This document shows positions 60,310 to 64,000 of a DNA stretch of 64,000 bases, piece by piece. Each line of letters begins with the position of its first letter. The first letter of the stretch is position 1. The position numbers were made by a program, and so were the translations under genes. The notes below the pieces were generated by a model. The model was not told the origin of the DNA, searched no databases, and was given only the letters and a program-made list of their open reading frames with translations. The DNA lies in the NCBI GenBank assembly GCA_003868215.1, contig QWDQ01000039.1, positions 186,001 to 250,000 on the forward strand. The letters run 5' to 3'. The stretch comes from Pseudophaeomoniella oleicola. Lineage: Eukaryota > Ascomycota > Eurotiomycetes > Phaeomoniellales > Phaeomoniellaceae.

Positions 60310-62950
60310 CCGGATACTAAACGAAGAATGAATTAAAACGTTAATTATATTTTATTTATTTAATAAAAATTCTTCAATCTTAAGAATAATTTCTTTAATT
60401 TTAAATAATATTATTAGATAAATTAGAATAATTTTTATTTTTAATATTTTAATTTATTTTTATTTTTTTTAATTTCCGTTAACGAGATGCTTAAAATGAT
60501 TTCTTTAAATTAATTAAGATTTATAATTTTTATTTTATTTAAAATTAATTTAAATTCTATATTTAATAATTAATTTTTATATTTTTAAATTATGTTTTTA
60601 TATTTAATAATCTATTTCTATTTCTAGATTTATATAACTTAAATTGAATATTTAATTATTTTAATAATTTAGTTTTTTATTTTAATTTCTTAATTTAAAA
60701 TTATAATTAATTTTTATTCATCGTCTGTTTCCGATTTATTAAAATTAATAATATTTTATTAATTATTTATATATCTTTTAGATTAAATATTCTTATTTTT
60801 AAATAATTTAGCTTTTTTCTTAATTCTATTTTTTATAATTTAATAAGTTTTTTTAAATTTTTTATTTTATAATTTCTTACGTTAATAGTTCTGCGTTATT
60901 ATTATATTAATTTTTTTATTTTCCGAATTTATATCTTTATTATTATTATCCGTTAGATTAAAGATTTATATAAATTAAATATTAATTTTAAATATAATCG
61001 AAAGCTATATTATTTATTTCGTATTATTAATTTTAATTTATTTTTTTATAAAAATATAGACTTATTCTCACTGCGGTTTTTTAAAATCTAAATTTAAAAA
61101 TTATTTATTATTAGAGTCTTCGGGCTTTAAATATAATTATTTATAATTTCTTTAATATACGTATTTCGCAGTTATATTTCTTATTAAAAAAAAATTATTT
61201 TTATTTTTATATTTTAATTCTTAATAATATATATAATGACGATTTATAAATAAATTATTTCGAATAAAATTAGAATCTATATTTTTAAATAATTAATAAT
61301 ATTCTTAATTTATCGTAATTATTTTATTACGTATTTTGATTTAATTATTTAATCTCGCTTAACGAATGTTAAGCTGATATAATTTTTTAATTAATTTTTT
61401 TATTATATTATATCCGCGAAATGCTTTTATTTTAATCTTAATAATAATTTTCGATATTTTAATATTAATTTTATTTAAAATTAATTTTTTTTTTTTTTTT
61501 TTACAGCAGTACTCAGTTCTTCGGTAATTATATTAATATAATATTTCGTTAATATTTATTAATAAATCATATTAAATTTAATATTTTAATTATTTTTTAA
61601 GAGTTTTAGTTCCCGATGAATCTTAAATTTTTATTTTATAAAACAGCCGGTTAAAAAGAAATTAATAATTTAAATATTTTTTAAGATTTTATTCTTTTTA
61701 ATTATTCTTTTAAAACTTAATATAAAGGAGATAATAAATTTATATTAATTATAATAAATATTTTTATCCGCGTTACGATTTAATAATTTAATTAATTAAT
61801 TAATTTCTTTTTTCTGGATTTCTTCGTTTATTTAATTATAATATTTAAAGATTTTAATTTTTATTTCTTTTTAGTTTTTTTTTTAATATTTAAATTAATT
61901 TTTAAATTTATTTTTTACTTTAATTATATAATAATAATATATTTTTTTAATTTTTTATTTATTATTTTTAATATAGTTTTTAATTATAATTTTGAAATTA
62001 AAAATAAAATGAATCGTATTCTTATTATTAAAATAAAAAAAAACTTCCGCCGAATTAAATTTAAAAATTATTATTATAATTATATATGTTTTTATAATCA
62101 TTCTCGGTTTAGAAGTAACAGCCGGTATTATTTTTATAAAGATTTTTAATATAATTAATAAAAATTATTTAATTTTAAATGATTTTTTTCTTAATATTTC
62201 TAACGATAACCGTTTTCCTCGAGTGAAGACGTTAAATATTAAATTATAAATTTTTTATAAATCTATATATTTTTCGTAAATAAAATAAAAGTTTAAGAGT
62301 TTTTTAAAATCTTTTTTTTTTTTTAAATTCTTAATTTCTTTTTTTCTCTAATTTTAATTTTTTTTTTTTTAAGATTTTTTTTCTTTCTCTTTTTTTTTTT
62401 TTTATTATTTTAAAAATAATATTTAAATTAGCCGTTTTTCGTATTTATATAGATTTAATTTTTTAAAATAATTTAATTTTCATAATCTTCCGAGTTTTTT
62501 AATTATTATTATTAAGAGTTTTTTCTTTATTTAAGATTTAAGATTTTTTTTAATATATTAATTATTTCTTTTTCTACCGCGTAAAAAAAAGATTTATTAT
62601 TTATATTATTATAATTTTTAATATTTTATATTAAATTATCTGGTCTAAAATATTTTAATAAATATAAATTATTATATTAAATCTTTTCTTTAAAAATAAT
62701 TTATTTTTTTTTTATTTTTTATAAATCGTTATTAAAGTCTTTTTTATATTCTGATTTTAATATTTAGTTTTTATTATTTTTTATTTATTACCGTAATTTT
62801 TATACGATTTAATAGATTTTTAATTCGTATATTTATTATCGTAAATCTTATATTTAAACGTGAATATTTTTATATTTAATATTTTTAATATATAGAAGAA
62901 GGATTTATTTATTTAATATATTTTTTTAAACGTCTTTTCGGGAACGTTAA

Positions 62951-63163
62951 TAAGATGAATTAAATCTAATATTATAAATAATAACACGGAAAGTATATTT
63001 TTTTATAAATATATAAATTATTTAATTATTTATTACTGGATTGATTTAATAATGAATCTTTAAGATATACTCAGCTAATTTATTTAAATTAAAGAGTTTA
63101 ATATTCTGAGGAATTTAACTAATTATAATATAGCGCTAAAAGAGAACTAATTAGTTTAATATA
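62951..63163 (-). repeat. Gypsy-2 LTR (5' LTR by coding strand)
   Basis: 213 bp, partner of 52542-52754 and more mutated: its first bases are taagatgaat where the partner has tgagatgggc. Confidence 0.85.
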
Positions 63164-64000
63164 TTATTATTATATATTCTTCTAATTATTTAAGTCTAGA
63201 CTTAATTTGATTTAATATCTTTAGATTCATTATCGTAAATTCTTACGAAAAGTTATATACGTTATATATATATATTATTACGTGTATAATATTTATTAAT
63301 AAGATTACGAGATGTATACTGATTATATATTATTTATATATATTATTCGGAATATATTTATTAATATAAAAATATATTCTTATTTAATTATTATTAAAGT
63401 AATAAAGCCTAAAATTGGTTTTTATTAATTAATAAATAATATTTTATACAGGATTCTTTCATAATTTTTAAATAATTATAATATTATATTCAGTAATTAT
63501 TTCGTATATAAAAAATAATATTATAATAAGCTTTCTGCTCTTCTGGATATTATATTATAAATTTTTTAAATTATAATTTATTATTTATAAATTTATTTAT
63601 ATCTAGCGGTATTTATTTATTTTTTATAATTTAAATTTCTATCTCTTTTTACTTACCGCGTTTATAAAATAACAGCGATCCGTATATTTTTAAAATATTT
63701 AAAATTTATATTTTAAATAAAATATTTAATATATTCTAAAATTAATTTTATATTTAAATAATATTTTTTAACGATTTATCTAATTTACGTTTTTTTATTT
63801 ATTTTTTTAAATTTATTAATAATTATTTTTTTTTTAAATTTTTAAACCGGCTTAACGTATAATATAAAAAATATAATTATATTATTATTTATAAATATTT
63901 TATCCGTTATAAAATAATAATATAATATAATTTTTTTAATATAACTCGTTTTTTTTATTTCTTTTTTTTAAATATAATATATATTCGATCTAATATTATA
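63164..64000 (-). mobile_element. Tad-like LINE retrotransposon, 5' portion (runs off the window)
   Basis: The minus strand gives IHVIIYIYNVYN near 63265-63300 and NLKILNQIKSRLK..EEYII at 63164-63230, which is the sequence expected just before the GDFN motif of the APE-type endonuclease. The next residues, DFNL, are found on the far side of Gypsy-2 at 52541. Further towards 64000 must lie the rest of the endonuclease and perhaps the first open frame, but I could not assign motifs there. Confidence 0.65.

Larger units (their letters stand above)
52542..63163 (-). mobile_element. Gypsy-2: degraded Ty3/gypsy retrotransposon inserted in the LINE
   Basis: Two 213-bp LTRs (52542-52754 and 62951-63163) enclose 10.2 kb. 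On the minus strand an RNase H end is readable near 57965-58165 (FILKTDTQTLI ... IKNEMINNLSRK). An integrase zinc-binding and core start follow near 57370-57680 (SCYKY, YIDIIKFPKRKD, IKYIKIRI), the Ty3/gypsy order. The ttat target duplication at 52538-52541 and 63164-63167 is supported by the LINE frame continuing across it. About 4.6 kb lie downstream of the integrase, more than needed, so another insertion may be hidden inside. Confidence 0.8.
39645..64000. repeat. AT-rich, RIP-mutated transposon block
   Basis: From about 39645 to the window end almost all bases are A or T. The remaining C is mostly followed by G or T, so CpA and TpG are depleted, the hallmark of repeat-induced point mutation. 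No intact gene is present. Nested remains of two Ty3/gypsy elements, one LINE and one solo LTR are recognisable. Parts remain unassigned: 39645-39979, about 47480-50480, and the 3' half of Gypsy-2. Confidence 0.92.

Noticed and set aside
39645-64000. Mitochondrial DNA or a plasmid joined to the chromosome
   Set aside because: The AT richness is explained by RIP: nuclear gypsy and LINE motifs, LTR pairs and CpA/TpG loss are seen, and no mitochondrial gene or tRNA was found.
1-64000. CRISPR array, rRNA or tRNA genes
   Set aside because: No regularly spaced repeats or rRNA sequence were seen, and no stretch gave a convincing tRNA cloverleaf by eye; a tRNAscan-SE run would be needed to exclude tRNAs.

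Overview
This is nuclear DNA from a filamentous ascomycete (Pezizomycotina). The genes carry short GT..AG introns (44-76 nt). The set is typically fungal: AmdS-type amidase, a Dal5-like permease, WSC-domain surface protein, Asi-type nuclear-membrane RING protein, Eme1. About 24 kb at the right is transposon DNA turned almost wholly to A+T with loss of CpA/TpG, the signature of repeat-induced point mutation (RIP). The class (Leotiomycetes or Dothideomycetes are plausible) cannot be settled from the sequence alone.

Left arm, 1-39.6 kb, normal base composition. In order: RING membrane protein (-), BAHD/TRI101-like acyltransferase (-), MFS anion permease (-, 1 intron), adenosine-deaminase-family protein (+), two-RRM RBMS/MSSP-type RNA-binding protein (+, 6 introns), FAD synthase (+, 1 intron), DnaJ protein of the DNAJC8/Spf31 type (-, 1 intron), acetamidase-like amidase (-, 2 introns), PPIL3-type cyclophilin (+, 1 intron), arrestin-like protein (+, 2 introns), a 1950-residue secreted protein with a beta-propeller and six WSC domains (-, 1 intron), a disordered conserved ascomycete protein (-), and EME1, the Mus81 partner (+). 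Most are unrelated housekeeping genes. Shared themes are nitrogen scavenging (permease, deaminase and amidase, with GATA-type sites in their promoters) and RNA splicing (DNAJC8-like and PPIL3-like). The last two genes share a divergent promoter carrying an MluI cell-cycle box.

Right arm, about 39.65-64 kb, a sharp switch to AT-rich DNA with no intact gene. Translating the minus strand and reading through RIP stops gives recognisable remains of three nested retroelements. Gypsy-1 (39980-47366) has two LTRs, a gag zinc knuckle and reverse transcriptase blocks. A Tad-like LINE (about 50.5-52.5 kb plus 63.2 kb to the window end) is split inside its endonuclease domain by Gypsy-2 (52542-63163), which has 213-bp LTRs and RNase H and integrase remains. 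A solo LTR of the Gypsy-2 family sits in Gypsy-1 at 45017-45230 and is much less mutated than its relatives. I found no gene cluster for a complete secondary-metabolite pathway, no CRISPR array and no confident tRNA or rRNA gene. The most informative system here is the layered, RIP-dated transposon nest.
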